Below are positions 7,730 to 16,051 of a stretch of DNA of 64,000 nucleotides, in pieces. Made by a program: the position numbers and the translations under genes. Where the stretch lies: NCBI GenBank assembly GCA_002362575.1, contig DEUM01000013.1:1-64000 (forward strand), written 5' to 3'. Below the pieces are notes generated by a model. It was not told the origin of the DNA. It saw only the letters and a program-made list of their open reading frames with translations, and made no database searches. The first letter of the stretch is position 1. Every line of letters starts with the position of its first letter. This stretch comes from Lachnoclostridium sp. UBA3262 (GTDB taxonomy: Bacteria > Bacillota > Clostridia > Lachnospirales > Lachnospiraceae).

Positions 7730-8956
7730 ATGCAATATATAACAAGAGAACTGGAACGTAAATTTTTACAGATGGATAAGTTTTTCAAGGTCGTACTTGT
7801 TACGGGGGCAAGGCAGGTTGGAAAGACTACTATGCTTAAGCATCTTGCCAAGGGTACGAACCGAACTTATGTGAGTCTGGATGATTTAATGGCAAGGGAG
7901 CTTGCGCAGTCGGAACCGGCATTGTTTTTCCAAACATACAAGCCACCGATTTTGATTGACGAGGTTCAGCATGCCCCTCAGCTTTTTGAGCATATAAAAC
8001 TTATGTGTGAAGATATAGAAGAAACAGGGCAGTTCTGGCTGACTGGTTCCGGGCAGTACAGTATGATGAAACATGTCAGGGAAACACTTGCAGGAAGAAT
8101 TGGCATATTAGAGCTGTATAGTTTGTCGCAGAGAGAAAAAAATGGTACTTTTTTTGACAGCCCACTTGATTTTTCGCTGGATACATTACAGGAGCGTCAG
8201 AGGCTGCTTCCTCCTAATGATATCACGGAGGTGTTTGAACACATATGGAGAGGCGGCATGCCGCAGGTGCTTGAAGCAGACGAGGAGATGAGGCAGGAGT
8301 ATTACAGTTCTTATGTGGATACCTATCTTATGCGTGATGTGGCGGAGCTTGGCGGAGTAACGGATTTGGCAAAGTTTATGAAGTTGCTTAAAGCTTGTGC
8401 AGCGCTTACGGCAGAGCAGGTAAATTACGCAATCCTTGCCCAGGCGGCGGATATATCACAGCCTACGGCAAAGGATTGGGTAAGATTGCTGGAAGGACTC
8501 GGTATTATTTATTTGCTGCAGCCATATTCGCATAACGAGCTGAAAAGACTTGTAAAGACTCCAAAGCTGTATTTTTGTGATACCGGTCTTTGTGCTTATC
8601 TCTCCATGTGGCTTACAAGGGATACCCTTATGAATGGAGCGGCAAGCGGATATTATTTTGAAAACTATGTAGTAATAGAGCTTTTAAAAAATTATGCTTA
8701 TGGAAAAACAAAAGCAAATCTTTGTTATTATCGTGATTCCAATGCGAAAGAAATTGATGTGTTTGTTGAGTTAAACGGTTTTGTACACCCACTGGAAATA
8801 AAAAAATCAGCGGCGCCCAACCGTAAGGAGATAAAAAAGTATGAACTGCTGGATAAGGCATCGATACCAAGAGGCTGCGGCGGGATTGTGTGTATGTGCG
8901 ACAGTCCGGTTCCTATTGATGAAAAAAATCTGTTTATTCCCAGCAATTTAATTTGA
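7730..8956 (+). CDS. AAA-family ATPase with C-terminal DUF4143 domain
   Basis: 408 residues. Walker A is GARQVGKT (residues 26-33) and Walker B is PILIDEVQHAP. The C-terminal half has the DUF4143 features, including YVDTYLMRDV, AADISQPTAKDWVRLLEGLGIIYLLQPY, KLYFCDTGLCAYL, and the end pattern YYRDSNAKEIDVFVEL..HPLEIKKS, which resembles a PD-(D/E)XK nuclease core (D, E-x-K). Such proteins are frequent and often multicopy in gut Firmicutes and Bacteroidetes. Their role is not settled; links to toxin-antitoxin-like or mobile functions have been proposed. The gene is monocistronic, with its own promoter and a GGAGG ribosome site. Confidence 0.92.
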   Translation: MQYITRELERKFLQMDKFFKVVLVTGARQVGKTTMLKHLAKGTNRTYVSLDDLMARELAQSEPALFFQTYKPPILIDEVQHAPQLFEHIKLMCEDIEETGQFWLTGSGQYSMMKHVRETLAGRIGILELYSLSQREKNGTFFDSPLDFSLDTLQERQRLLPPNDITEVFEHIWRGGMPQVLEADEEMRQEYYSSYVDTYLMRDVAELGGVTDLAKFMKLLKACAALTAEQVNYAILAQAADISQPTAKDWVRLLEGLGIIYLLQPYSHNELKRLVKTPKLYFCDTGLCAYLSMWLTRDTLMNGAASGYYFENYVVIELLKNYAYGKTKANLCYYRDSNAKEIDVFVELNGFVHPLEIKKSAAPNRKEIKKYELLDKASIPRGCGGIVCMCDSPVPIDEKNLFIPSNLI

Positions 8957-8979
8957 GAGTATCCCCAGATATTCTTTTC

Positions 8980-9008
8980 TTGCAAATAAAAAGCGATATA
9001 GTTATAAT
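8980..9008 (+). promoter_or_regulatory. Promoter of proS
   Basis: TTGCAA (8980-8985), a 17-base spacer and TATAAT (9003-9008). The start would be near 9015, leaving a leader of about 55 bases, too short for a T-box. Confidence 0.75.
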
Positions 9009-9069
9009 AGTTTCAGAAAAAAAAAGGAAAAAGATACATGATTTATGATGTTTCGGAATGGAGGATACG

Positions 9070-10503
9070 ATGGCGAAGGAGAAAAAGTTGGTAGAGCAGA
9101 TTACTTCCATGGAGGAGGACTTTGCGCAGTGGTACACGGATGTTGTCATTAAGGCAGACTTAATCGGTTATACAAATGTAAAGGGCTGTATGGCGATTAA
9201 GCCCGCTGGATATGCCATCTGGGAGCTTATCCAAAAGCAGTTGGATGAGCGGTTTAAGCAGACGGGTGTGGAGAATGTGTATTTGCCGATGTTTATTCCG
9301 GAAAATCTTCTGCAGAAAGAAAAAGACCATGTGGAGGGCTTTGCCCCAGAGGTGGCATGGGTAACGCACGGTGGATTAAATCCGCTTCAGGAGCGTCTTT
9401 GTGTGAGACCTACTTCCGAGACGTTATTCTGCGATTTTTATAAAAATGATATTGAGTCATACCGTGATTTGCCAAAGGTTTATAATCAGTGGTGTTCTGT
9501 TGTTCGCTGGGAAAAGGAGACGCGTCCGTTTCTGCGTTCAAGGGAATTTCTGTGGCAGGAAGGACATACGGCACATGCCACAGCGGAGGAGGCAGAGGAG
9601 AGAACCATCCAGATGTTAAATGTCTATGCGGACTTCTGCGAGGAGGTTCTGGCAATTCCGGTAATCCGGGGACAGAAAACAGAAAAGGAGAAATTTGCCG
9701 GCGCGAAGGCGACCTACACGATTGAGTCGCTGATGCACGATGGCAAGGCGCTGCAGTCGGGAACGAGCCACAATTTCGGGGACGGTTTTGCGAAAGCATT
9801 TGACATCCAATATACGAGCAAGGATAATAAGCTGGAATATGTACATCAGACCTCATGGGGGATGACAACCCGTATGATTGGTGCGATTATCATGGTACAC
9901 GGCGATAATTCCGGGCTGGTACTGCCACCGAGGGTAGCGCCGACGCAGGTTATGATTGTTCCGGTTATGCAGAAGAAAGAGGGCGTTTTAGAGAAGGCGG
10001 CTGAGCTGAAGGAACGGCTGTCTGCGTACCGCGTCAAAGTGGATTCGTCGGACAAGAATCCGGGATGGAAGTTTGCCGAGCAGGAGATGAGGGGGATTCC
10101 TCTGCGCGTGGAGATTGGACCGAGAGATATCGAGGCGAACAAGGCAATGATTGTCCGCCGTGATACCGGAGAGAAAATAGAGATTTCTTTGGAAGAACTG
10201 GAAGCGAAAGTCGGAGAGCTGCTTGAGGTAATTCAACAGGATATGTACCAACGCGCATTGGCACACCGGGAGGAGAATACCCGCGTGGCGAAGACATGGG
10301 AGGAATTTAAAGATATCATTGAAAATAAGCAGGGATTTGTGAAAGCGATGTGGTGTGGGGAAACGGCGTGCGAGGAAGCGGTCAAGGAGGAGACGGGTGC
10401 GACAACACGCTGTATGCCGTTTGAGCAGGAGACACTTAGCGACGTGTGTGTGCACTGTGGCAAACCGGCAAAGAAGCTTGTGTATTTTGGAAAAGCATAC
10501 TAG
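9070..10503 (+). CDS. proS: Prolyl-tRNA synthetase, short (ProS type 3) form
   Basis: 477 residues from ATG 9070, chosen because GGAGG lies 5 bases before it; an in-frame ATG at 9058 has no such site. Class II motifs are visible: motif 2 around RWEKETRPFLRSREFLWQEG and motif 3 near GMTTRMIGAIIMVHGD. It lacks the long editing insertion of the bacterial-type enzyme and has the extra C-terminal zinc-binding-like region (CGETACEE and CVHCGKPAKK), as in the archaeal/eukaryotic-like form found in many Clostridia. It charges tRNA-Pro. No T-box is present in the short leader. Confidence 0.96.
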   Translation: MAKEKKLVEQITSMEEDFAQWYTDVVIKADLIGYTNVKGCMAIKPAGYAIWELIQKQLDERFKQTGVENVYLPMFIPENLLQKEKDHVEGFAPEVAWVTHGGLNPLQERLCVRPTSETLFCDFYKNDIESYRDLPKVYNQWCSVVRWEKETRPFLRSREFLWQEGHTAHATAEEAEERTIQMLNVYADFCEEVLAIPVIRGQKTEKEKFAGAKATYTIESLMHDGKALQSGTSHNFGDGFAKAFDIQYTSKDNKLEYVHQTSWGMTTRMIGAIIMVHGDNSGLVLPPRVAPTQVMIVPVMQKKEGVLEKAAELKERLSAYRVKVDSSDKNPGWKFAEQEMRGIPLRVEIGPRDIEANKAMIVRRDTGEKIEISLEELEAKVGELLEVIQQDMYQRALAHREENTRVAKTWEEFKDIIENKQGFVKAMWCGETACEEAVKEETGATTRCMPFEQETLSDVCVHCGKPAKKLVYFGKAY

Positions 10504-10518
10504 TCTGACGATGTCAAG

Positions 10519-10547
10519 TTGACATTTTACAGTTATATAGTTATACT
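10519..10547 (+). promoter_or_regulatory. Strong promoter downstream of proS
   Basis: TTGACA (10519-10524), a 17-base spacer and TATACT (10542-10547). It would drive the short unit ending at the terminator at 10712-10741. The bases just before it (CTGACGATGTCAAGT at 10505-10519) resemble the end of the palindromic element at 40579-40934. Confidence 0.7.
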
Positions 10548-10594
10548 GGAATTATCAAAATCAAATGCAGGTATACAGAAAAGAGGTGGTTAAC

Positions 10595-10663
10595 ATGATA
10601 AGAACAAATGTATATACGGAGATTGTCATATTAGCCAGTTATTTTTTGTGTCCTGCCCGGTAG
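10595..10663 (+). CDS. Possible 22-residue peptide in a short transcription unit
   Basis: ATG 10595 is preceded by AAGAGGTGG at a good distance and encodes MIRTNVYTEIVILASYFLCPAR, a largely hydrophobic peptide. It lies between a strong promoter (10519-10547) and an intrinsic terminator (10712-10741), giving a transcript of about 185 bases. It could be a small membrane peptide, an attenuator leader, or the 5' stub of a gene whose body was deleted. No family is recognised. Confidence 0.35.
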   Translation: MIRTNVYTEIVILASYFLCPAR

Positions 10664-10711
10664 ATTTGTAATATGTTTGGGGAGAGAACTTAAAATTTGT
10701 TTTTTTCGGCT

Positions 10712-10741
10712 AAGACATACCATTTGAGTATGTCTTTTTCC
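10712..10741 (+). terminator. Intrinsic terminator of the short unit
   Basis: The 9-bp stem AAGACATAC / GTATGTCTT (10712-10720 with 10728-10736) has a 7-base loop and is followed by a T-run. It lies inside an open frame that starts at 10697, which shows that this frame's first codons are not a genuine gene start. Confidence 0.75.
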
Positions 10742-11805
10742 TTTGTTGGAACTGGATTTCGTACGCCGGAGCGGGTAGTGCTTTTCGTGTGGGTTCCGGC
10801 AAGTAGTTTCACTCAGAGCAAAGAAATAACAAAGAGTAACATGGCAGCTTATGAAGACTGGCTGCTCCGGGTGCTGTCGGAACCAGTCAATGAATTGAGT
10901 GAGACACTGCAGAATAATCACAAGGACTCTCGTGAAAAGGCAAGGTTTTATATGCAGACTACGAGCCCTGTTGTTCAAAGAAGAAACGGCTGTATTTATG
11001 CAGAAGAAAAAGAAGCGTTCCGTCTGAGGATTGATTTTTGCTTTCCTTTAATAAACGGTTGGGTTGTAAATGGAAAGAGCAGTCACAAGTGTATGAAGCT
11101 GCTTTTGGATATGATATGCGATTGTCTGCATAATGCGGAAAAAACAAATCTGTTAGAACATATAAGGCTGTATGAACGGCAGAAAGAAATTCAGTATTTT
11201 CTGGCAGAGAATGAGCTGCTGGCATTTGTGGCAGATGGCAGTATCCTGCCCAGACAGGGTGACACAGAGCTGCCGATGAGAGAGGCAGTTCCCTTTCAGT
11301 CGCCGCCGGAGCTGCGCACGACAGTTCACTTTTGTGATGGGACTGAGTTGACAGAACATGGCAGGCGAAAGAAATACTTTCTGCTAAATCGGAAAAAACA
11401 GTGCCGAGTAAGGGAAATGCGGAAAGTGATACCCACCGATGGATGATGAAAAAAATGCTTCCATCAGAGTTGTTCTGCAATGAATTTTTTTACAGCCAGT
11501 GTGTGCAGATTGACAATGCGCGATACATTAAAATAGACGACATCACGGTGGATGTTACCTATATGACGGCGCTGGTTAATGAAGAACAGATAAACAGTCT
11601 GGTATAGCTGTTAGAAAAGCTTCTGCAGAAAACCGGGGATAGCGGAGAGGATTTAAAGACTCGGTGTGACAGGTTAATAGAGGGATTGTTTGACGGCTCT
11701 CTGGATACCGTTTTGTCTGCCGACGCTCATCAGTATGAGTTTTGGCTGGAGGAGGTGCGCAGTCTGGATTTGGTGATGGCGGCAGTCAGAATGAGGGAGG
11801 GATAA
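10742..11805 (+). pseudogene. Decayed ABC-class ATPase-domain gene (PF09818-like), nucleotide-binding part deleted
   Basis: Frame 2 from about 10742 to 11361 encodes sequence typical of the N-terminal half of the predicted 'ABC-ATPase' family: GFRTPERVVLFV, then the strong match LLAFVADGSILPRQGD and AVPFQSPPELRTTVHF. The normal protein would continue with a Walker A (GGYHGKST-type) and the rest of the ATPase core, but these are absent. From 11401 the frame shifts to frame 1 and shows the family's C-terminal pattern (DITVDVTYMTALVNEEQINSL, then after a TAG at 11605-11607 LLEKLLQKTG...EVRSLDLVMAAVRMREG, ending at 11805). So it has a missing N-terminus, an internal deletion of about 200 codons, a frameshift and a stop. 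It is non-functional. Confidence 0.7.
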
Positions 11806-11928
11806 TTTCCAATGGCAGAAATGAGAATAGGCTAAAATACCCCAAACTAATGGAACGGTTAAAAACTGCCGATAAATTATTTATAATATGAAATGGATTT
11901 CAAATTTTATGACAAGGAGGGCGAAAAC

Positions 11929-12879
11929 ATGAACATGGATATCATGTCAGCTAATCTTTCAAGTTATCTTGTGCAGGCGAAAAAGGAATTAAAACAAATT
12001 GAGGAGCGGTGTACTGCTAAGGCAGAGACATTGGAAGACCTTAGAGATATGGGGGGAAAATCATTTAGAACCGCAGATTTGGAAAAGCTTATGGAGAAAT
12101 ATGATCCTGAGGCGTATGCACAGTACAGCAAGTTTGCCAAAGGGGCTGACGGAGCGAGGACTCAAAGTGGCTTGGGATTTCTTTCGAGATGGATAGATGG
12201 TGTACAAAAAGGATTGAAAGATGGAACCATATCATCAGGCAACACAGACAACATATCACGAACAAATGAGTCAGGACTTTCATCAAAAGCACAGGAGTTT
12301 TTGAAAAATCTGCGCAAACAGTATGGGGATTTTGATTTCTTTGTTGGTAACAGTACAGACAATTTGAAGGCTCTGGTAAAAAGTGGCAGCAAGGAGTTTT
12401 CTGTAGTTTTTTCCAGTGCAGAGTTGGAGCGCATGGCAAGTGATGAAAAGTACGCAAAGGAGAAATTACAGTCCATGGAGACGGCTGTAAGAATGTCGGA
12501 GCAAATCAATCGGCAATTTGGATTTGAACGTGGTTTTGGAAAGGGAGGTGCAGCACCTGCCGAAATAACCAAAATAGGTATTGTCTTTAATGATGACGGT
12601 ACAACAAGTTTCTTTGCAGAACTGGAAAAATCGAGTGCAAAGCAGAGAGAACGTATTGAAAAGGCGATAGAAGAAAAGCGCACCGAGAAAAAGAAAGAAG
12701 AAAAAAAGGCAGAAAAAGAAATTCAAAGCTACTCAAAAAGCAATACAGATACAAAGCGTACGAATGTTCAGGCAGACAGCATGGAAGAACTGTTTGAAAA
12801 AATGTCGAAGATAGATTGGGATGTTATCAAATCAGAAAAAATGCCGGAAAGTGGCGGGAAGTTTGATTTTAGTATTTAA
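11929..12879 (+). CDS. Conserved hypothetical protein, DUF6033-like
   Basis: 316 residues from ATG 11929, which has AAGGAGG 9 bases upstream; an in-frame ATG at 11893 lacks a ribosome site. No signal peptide or membrane segment is visible. Residues 5-35 are predicted coiled coil. The middle contains FDFFVGNSTDNLKALVKSGSKEFSVVFSSAELERMASDEKY, seen here only as overall character (alpha/beta). A clear stretch IGIVFNDDGTTSFFAELEK is followed by a long charged helix of Glu/Lys repeats (about residues 245-275). I recall these features from proteins annotated DUF6033 in Lachnospiraceae; the function is unknown. It stands alone and is followed by a strong terminator. Confidence 0.75.
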   Translation: MNMDIMSANLSSYLVQAKKELKQIEERCTAKAETLEDLRDMGGKSFRTADLEKLMEKYDPEAYAQYSKFAKGADGARTQSGLGFLSRWIDGVQKGLKDGTISSGNTDNISRTNESGLSSKAQEFLKNLRKQYGDFDFFVGNSTDNLKALVKSGSKEFSVVFSSAELERMASDEKYAKEKLQSMETAVRMSEQINRQFGFERGFGKGGAAPAEITKIGIVFNDDGTTSFFAELEKSSAKQRERIEKAIEEKRTEKKKEEKKAEKEIQSYSKSNTDTKRTNVQADSMEELFEKMSKIDWDVIKSEKMPESGGKFDFSI

Positions 12880-12889
12880 AGCCAGTCAG

Positions 12890-12931
12890 TCAGGCTTGTG
12901 GAGAATTAGCTCCGCAAGCCTGATTTTTAAT
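12890..12931. terminator. Terminator between convergent genes
   Basis: Stem TCAGGCTTG...CAAGCCTGA (12890-12922) with an inner GGAG/CTCC pairing, followed by TTTTT on the plus strand. It ends the DUF6033-like gene and lies just beyond the stop of the convergent anti-sigma-like gene. Confidence 0.8.
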
Positions 12932-12955
12932 TTTCCCAGCCTGATTTTCCGTTTG

Positions 12956-13966
12956 TTAGTCCGGCTGTCTTTCCGCATTTTTTACCGGATAAAATTCTCC
13001 GTTAATGCGTATGCCGCTGATTTTATTTAGTTCGAGGTAGTGATAGCGGTATATCGTGTCTGCCTGCTTGTTTTCCTTTGACTTGGAAGTAAAGCAGTTC
13101 TCTGGGAGTGTCCCGTCTTTGCCAACCTCTGACTGATTGAAGTCGAAGTAATCCTTTATGGAAGAATTATCACTGAGTACAAGTTCAAAGTTTTCATTAG
13201 AAGAATTTTTCTTCCCTGTGTCATTTTTGATTCGCGCCAGAATCGGGGAAACTATGACCGTTAAGTTTCCTTTTTCTTCAAGCTGCCAAGTCAAAGTCGG
13301 AAGTTTGGTTGTATTTTCAATCTTGATGGTTTTACTTTCAAGTGCAGTGCCTTCTGTTTTTCCGTCGCTGTAAACTTTTTCAATTTTATTAAGACTGATT
13401 TTTATTTGATTTGTGCTGTCCGGCTGTTCTATGGCTTCTGACTCCAGATAAAAGTAAGCTTTCTGGGAAGTGGAATTTTTTTCATCGTATTGGCAGGTGG
13501 ATGTAGAGTTGTCATTGATACCAAGGCTGTAAACAATATCATCTACTCTCCAATGCTTGGAATCCTCATGAAACTCCGAACTGAAATCTCTTGGGTTGCG
13601 GTTTTTTCCGGAAATATCCGTTGCCGATATATAGTAATATACTACCCCTACATTGGTATCACACATTGCCCGCTCAATATTGAACCGAAATCCTGCTGCC
13701 TCGGTATATCCATTTTCCTGTTGGAAATATGGATTGAGAGGTTGATTTCTTTCTTCCACGTCGTCCCATATCCATCCAAATTCCGAAGCAGCATATACGC
13801 TTGTTGGAATAATGAGTATCGCCAGTATCGCTGCGGCAATGGCGGTTTTTTTGTAAAAATGTCTTTGGCGTTCAGACTTATTTACTATTTTTCCCCATAG
13901 TTCGTTTTTGGTTTCTTCTGACATCTGGATATCCTGCATTGCTTTTTTGATTTGATTGTTTTTCAT
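12956..13966 (-). CDS. DUF4179-type membrane protein, probable anti-sigma partner
   Basis: 336 residues. A cytoplasmic N-terminus of about 37 residues (QIKKAMQDIQMSEETKNELW...) is followed by one membrane segment (TAIAAAILAILIIPTSVYAA, about residues 41-60) and an exported domain with the DUF4179-like start EFGWIWDDVEERNQPLNPYF. This topology, and its start overlapping the sigma factor's stop by 4 bases, is that of anti-sigma factors that hold an ECF sigma at the membrane. The exported domain would sense a signal; which one cannot be read. No zinc-binding anti-sigma (HxxxCxxC) motif is seen, so it is not a ZAS-type. Confidence 0.75.
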   Translation of the reverse strand: MKNNQIKKAMQDIQMSEETKNELWGKIVNKSERQRHFYKKTAIAAAILAILIIPTSVYAASEFGWIWDDVEERNQPLNPYFQQENGYTEAAGFRFNIERAMCDTNVGVVYYYISATDISGKNRNPRDFSSEFHEDSKHWRVDDIVYSLGINDNSTSTCQYDEKNSTSQKAYFYLESEAIEQPDSTNQIKISLNKIEKVYSDGKTEGTALESKTIKIENTTKLPTLTWQLEEKGNLTVIVSPILARIKNDTGKKNSSNENFELVLSDNSSIKDYFDFNQSEVGKDGTLPENCFTSKSKENKQADTIYRYHYLELNKISGIRINGEFYPVKNAERQPD

Positions 13967-14490
13967 AGCAATCCCTCCCTTAATGGTTTTTTTAACAATT
14001 CTCTTGCTTTCTGTAAACGGGAACGAATCGTTGATGGATTTTTGCGCAACATCTGTGCGATTTCTTCTGTTGAATATTCCTCGTAGTAAAATAAGAAAAT
14101 TACTTCTCTGTAGATGTCTGGCAGTTCAAAGATAGAAGACAAAATTATCTGTCTTTGCTCCGACTCATCATTATCTAAATGGGAATTTGCTTCCATAAAG
14201 GAAGGCAGACCATTTTGCCATTCATCGAAAGAAATGCGTTTTTTCCGCCAGGAGCTTTTGAGCTGGTCTTTACAGCGGTTGATGGCAGTGCGGAGAATCC
14301 ACGCTTTTTCGAGAGCTTCATTTTCAAATTTTTTGGAATGATTCAATAATTTTAAAAATACATCCTGCACGATGTCACAGGCATCCTGTTCGTTCTTCAT
14401 ATACAGCACTCCTACGCGAAAAACCATATCGCTGTATTTCCGATACAGTATTTCCGTTTGGTCTTTAGAACATTTTTTGATTGCAATCAC
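13963..14490 (-). CDS. ECF-type RNA polymerase sigma factor
   Basis: 175 residues. Sigma region 2 is seen in LYRKYSDMVFRVGVLYMKNEQDACDIVQDVFLKLL (pieces), with the DIVQDVFLKL core. Region 4 is LPDIYREVIFLFYYEEYSTEEIAQML-type followed by a helix-turn-helix (NPSTIRSRLQKARELLKK). It lacks regions 1 and 3, as do all ECF members. The start is unclear: GTG at 14490 abuts the AAAGGGA ribosome site, so initiation a few codons later is possible. It overlaps the downstream DUF4179-type gene (ATGA), its likely regulator. Target genes are unknown. Confidence 0.9.
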   Translation of the reverse strand: MIAIKKCSKDQTEILYRKYSDMVFRVGVLYMKNEQDACDIVQDVFLKLLNHSKKFENEALEKAWILRTAINRCKDQLKSSWRKKRISFDEWQNGLPSFMEANSHLDNDESEQRQIILSSIFELPDIYREVIFLFYYEEYSTEEIAQMLRKNPSTIRSRLQKARELLKKPLREGLL

Positions 14491-14551
14491 TCCCTTTTCA
14501 GCTGGGGTTTTTATGTTTCTATATATAAAACGATTTACATCATAGAAATGT

Positions 14552-15592
14552 CTACAGAATTTGAAAAGAATTAGAAAAAGACAGGCGTTTCAAGATTTCC
14601 TCAAGCCATTTATGGACGGCAGTAGTATTTTTTCTTTCATATTCCTTCAACAGGCTATTGTCGTCCCACACTATATCGGAAGCCCAAAAGGCATCAATGA
14701 TAGAATATAAATAGGGAAAAAGTTTTTGCTGAGAACTGCTAAATGGACGCTCTGACTGATAACCACTTAGGAAAGATAGGAGTATTTTATCCGAATATTC
14801 TTCCCCATATCCCTGTGGATAATCCATTAGCCGTGCTTCAAAAACTGCCTGCATTACGGCGTCGCAGTATAAGTTATTATCGCCACACCGGTTGAAGTCA
14901 AAGATACCTAAATTACCGTCTTTTAACTGATATAAATTACAAATACTGATATCCCCCTGTACCGCAAAACGGGGTTCATCTTGAAGCGGCGAAAGAATTT
15001 GCATATATTTGCTATATTTATCCAGTATTTTCTGATATAACGGCAGGCAGTCGTCTGCTAAATTTTCGCCTGCTAATTTAAACTCGGTAAAAGCAAATAA
15101 GTCGTTTCTGGTAAATGGATCAAACAAAACGGGATTTTTGACATGAAAATGGTTATGCTCCGCTATATTGTGAGTCTGTGCCAATAGCCTTCCTGTTTTT
15201 TCCGCAGTCTCAGGAGTGACACATTTTAGCTCGCCGTCCACAAATTCTTCGACGGTAACAATAACATCATATCCATTCATGGAATAGCATTTTGCAAAAT
15301 TGTCATTTGCCCGATATTGTCTCGGACAGGAAATGCCGTTTGTTCTTAACATTTCTGCAAATTGGCTCTGTTTTTCAACTAGTTCCTGAGTAACATCGTT
15401 TTCATTTTTGAATCGGATGACAACGGATGAGCCGTCTGCGAGACTGGCTTTATCAATTAGGCGGACCTCCCTTGAATCGGGATTTTCTTTTTCGTAATCC
15501 GTTCGTTGTAATTCTATAAAAGAAGATACTTTTGAGGTGATTTTGAAATCGTGTAAGATTTGTTTGATGTCTGGTAAGAAGATTTTAAACAT
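14552..15592 (-). CDS. Phosphotransferase family protein (APH/choline kinase fold)
   Basis: 346 residues. The C-terminal half has the kinase-like catalytic pattern: AVQGDISICNLYQLKDG (Brenner-type GD...N, here QGDISICN) followed by LGIFDFNRCGDN (metal-binding Asp). The N-terminal region has SSVVIRFKNENDV, an ATP-lobe lysine-type strand, and VEEFVDGEL, a hinge-like region. Members phosphorylate small molecules such as aminoglycosides, homoserine, choline or sugars; the substrate is not readable. It stands alone on the minus strand between the sigma operon and an intergenic repeat block. Confidence 0.8.
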   Translation of the reverse strand: MFKIFLPDIKQILHDFKITSKVSSFIELQRTDYEKENPDSREVRLIDKASLADGSSVVIRFKNENDVTQELVEKQSQFAEMLRTNGISCPRQYRANDNFAKCYSMNGYDVIVTVEEFVDGELKCVTPETAEKTGRLLAQTHNIAEHNHFHVKNPVLFDPFTRNDLFAFTEFKLAGENLADDCLPLYQKILDKYSKYMQILSPLQDEPRFAVQGDISICNLYQLKDGNLGIFDFNRCGDNNLYCDAVMQAVFEARLMDYPQGYGEEYSDKILLSFLSGYQSERPFSSSQQKLFPYLYSIIDAFWASDIVWDDNSLLKEYERKNTTAVHKWLEEILKRLSFSNSFQIL

Positions 15593-15736
15593 GGAGAGGT
15601 TACTCCTTTTTTAATAATAGTATACCATTTTGATAAAAAAGAATAAAGAAAAATATTTTTTTACACTTCTCAATGCCATCGCAATGCCAGTTTTGCGGGA
15701 AAAATCATCCCGCAAGCCCGCGTGCTTCGCACTATA

Positions 15737-15843
15737 TTGTCGTGCAGTATGCCCGGCAGAGCCGGTCATCCCACGGGCTATCGCCCTATCTTGTCGTGCA
15801 GTATGCCCGGCAGAGCCGGTCATCCCACGGGCTATCGCCCTAT
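15737..15843. repeat. Two perfect tandem copies of a 54-bp intergenic repeat
   Basis: A 54-base unit starting TTGTCGTGCAGTATGCCCGG occurs at 15737-15790 and 15791-15843 without a mismatch that I can see. It contains the internal palindrome GCCCGGCAGAGCCGG. Upstream, TTGCGGGA...TCCCGCAA (about 15696-15718) forms a further hairpin. Imperfect direct repeats CTCAATGCCATCGC (15669-15682) and CTCAATGCCTTCGC (15910-15923) bracket the block. The repeats are back-to-back without spacers, so this is not CRISPR. The 15593-15926 stretch holds no credible gene. Confidence 0.8.
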
Positions 15844-15847
15844 AAGA

Positions 15848-15899
15848 AAGAAAAAATACAACCATGTGTGAGCAAGCTCACATGGTTGTATTTTTTCTT
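15848..15899. terminator. Long stem-loop with A- and T-tracts, bidirectional terminator-like
   Basis: The arm AAGAAAAAATACAACCATG.TGTGAGC (15848-15873) pairs with GCTCACATGGTTGTATTTTTTCTT (15876-15899, read in pieces) with only a two-base bulge. The TGTGAGCAAGCTC apex recurs in the terminator at 55655-55698. It lies between the phosphotransferase gene start and the end of tRNA-Arg. Confidence 0.65.
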
Positions 15900-15926
15900 C
15901 CTTGCACGACTCAATGCCTTCGCGAG

Positions 15927-15998
15927 TACTCCCAGTAGGAATCGAACCTACAACTAGCCCTTAGGAGGGGCTTGTTATATCCATTTAACTATGAGAGC
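15927..15998 (-). tRNA. tRNA-Arg (anticodon CCT)
   Basis: The minus strand gives a 72-base cloverleaf. The acceptor GCTCTCA pairs with TGGGAGT and is followed by discriminator A. The D arm lies around GTTAAATGGATATAAC. The anticodon stem AGCCC/GGGCT has loop CTCCTAA, giving anticodon CCT (reads AGG). The T stem is GTAGG/CCTAC with loop TTCGATT. CCA is not encoded. Confidence 0.93.
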
Positions 15999-16051
15999 AA
16001 AGAAATGCCCTGCCCGCATAGTGAGCAGGGCGATTGAATCTGTTACTTATT

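Noticed and set aside
9410..9868. 152-residue minus-strand frame
   Set aside because: Antisense shadow of proS without ribosome site or protein-like composition.
10697..11446. 249-residue open frame taken as one intact gene
   Set aside because: Its first 15 codons cross an intrinsic terminator, it has no ribosome site, and its tail after about 11361 is out of the family's frame.
15737..15843. CRISPR-like repeats
   Set aside because: The 54-bp copies are contiguous with no spacers, and there are no cas genes.
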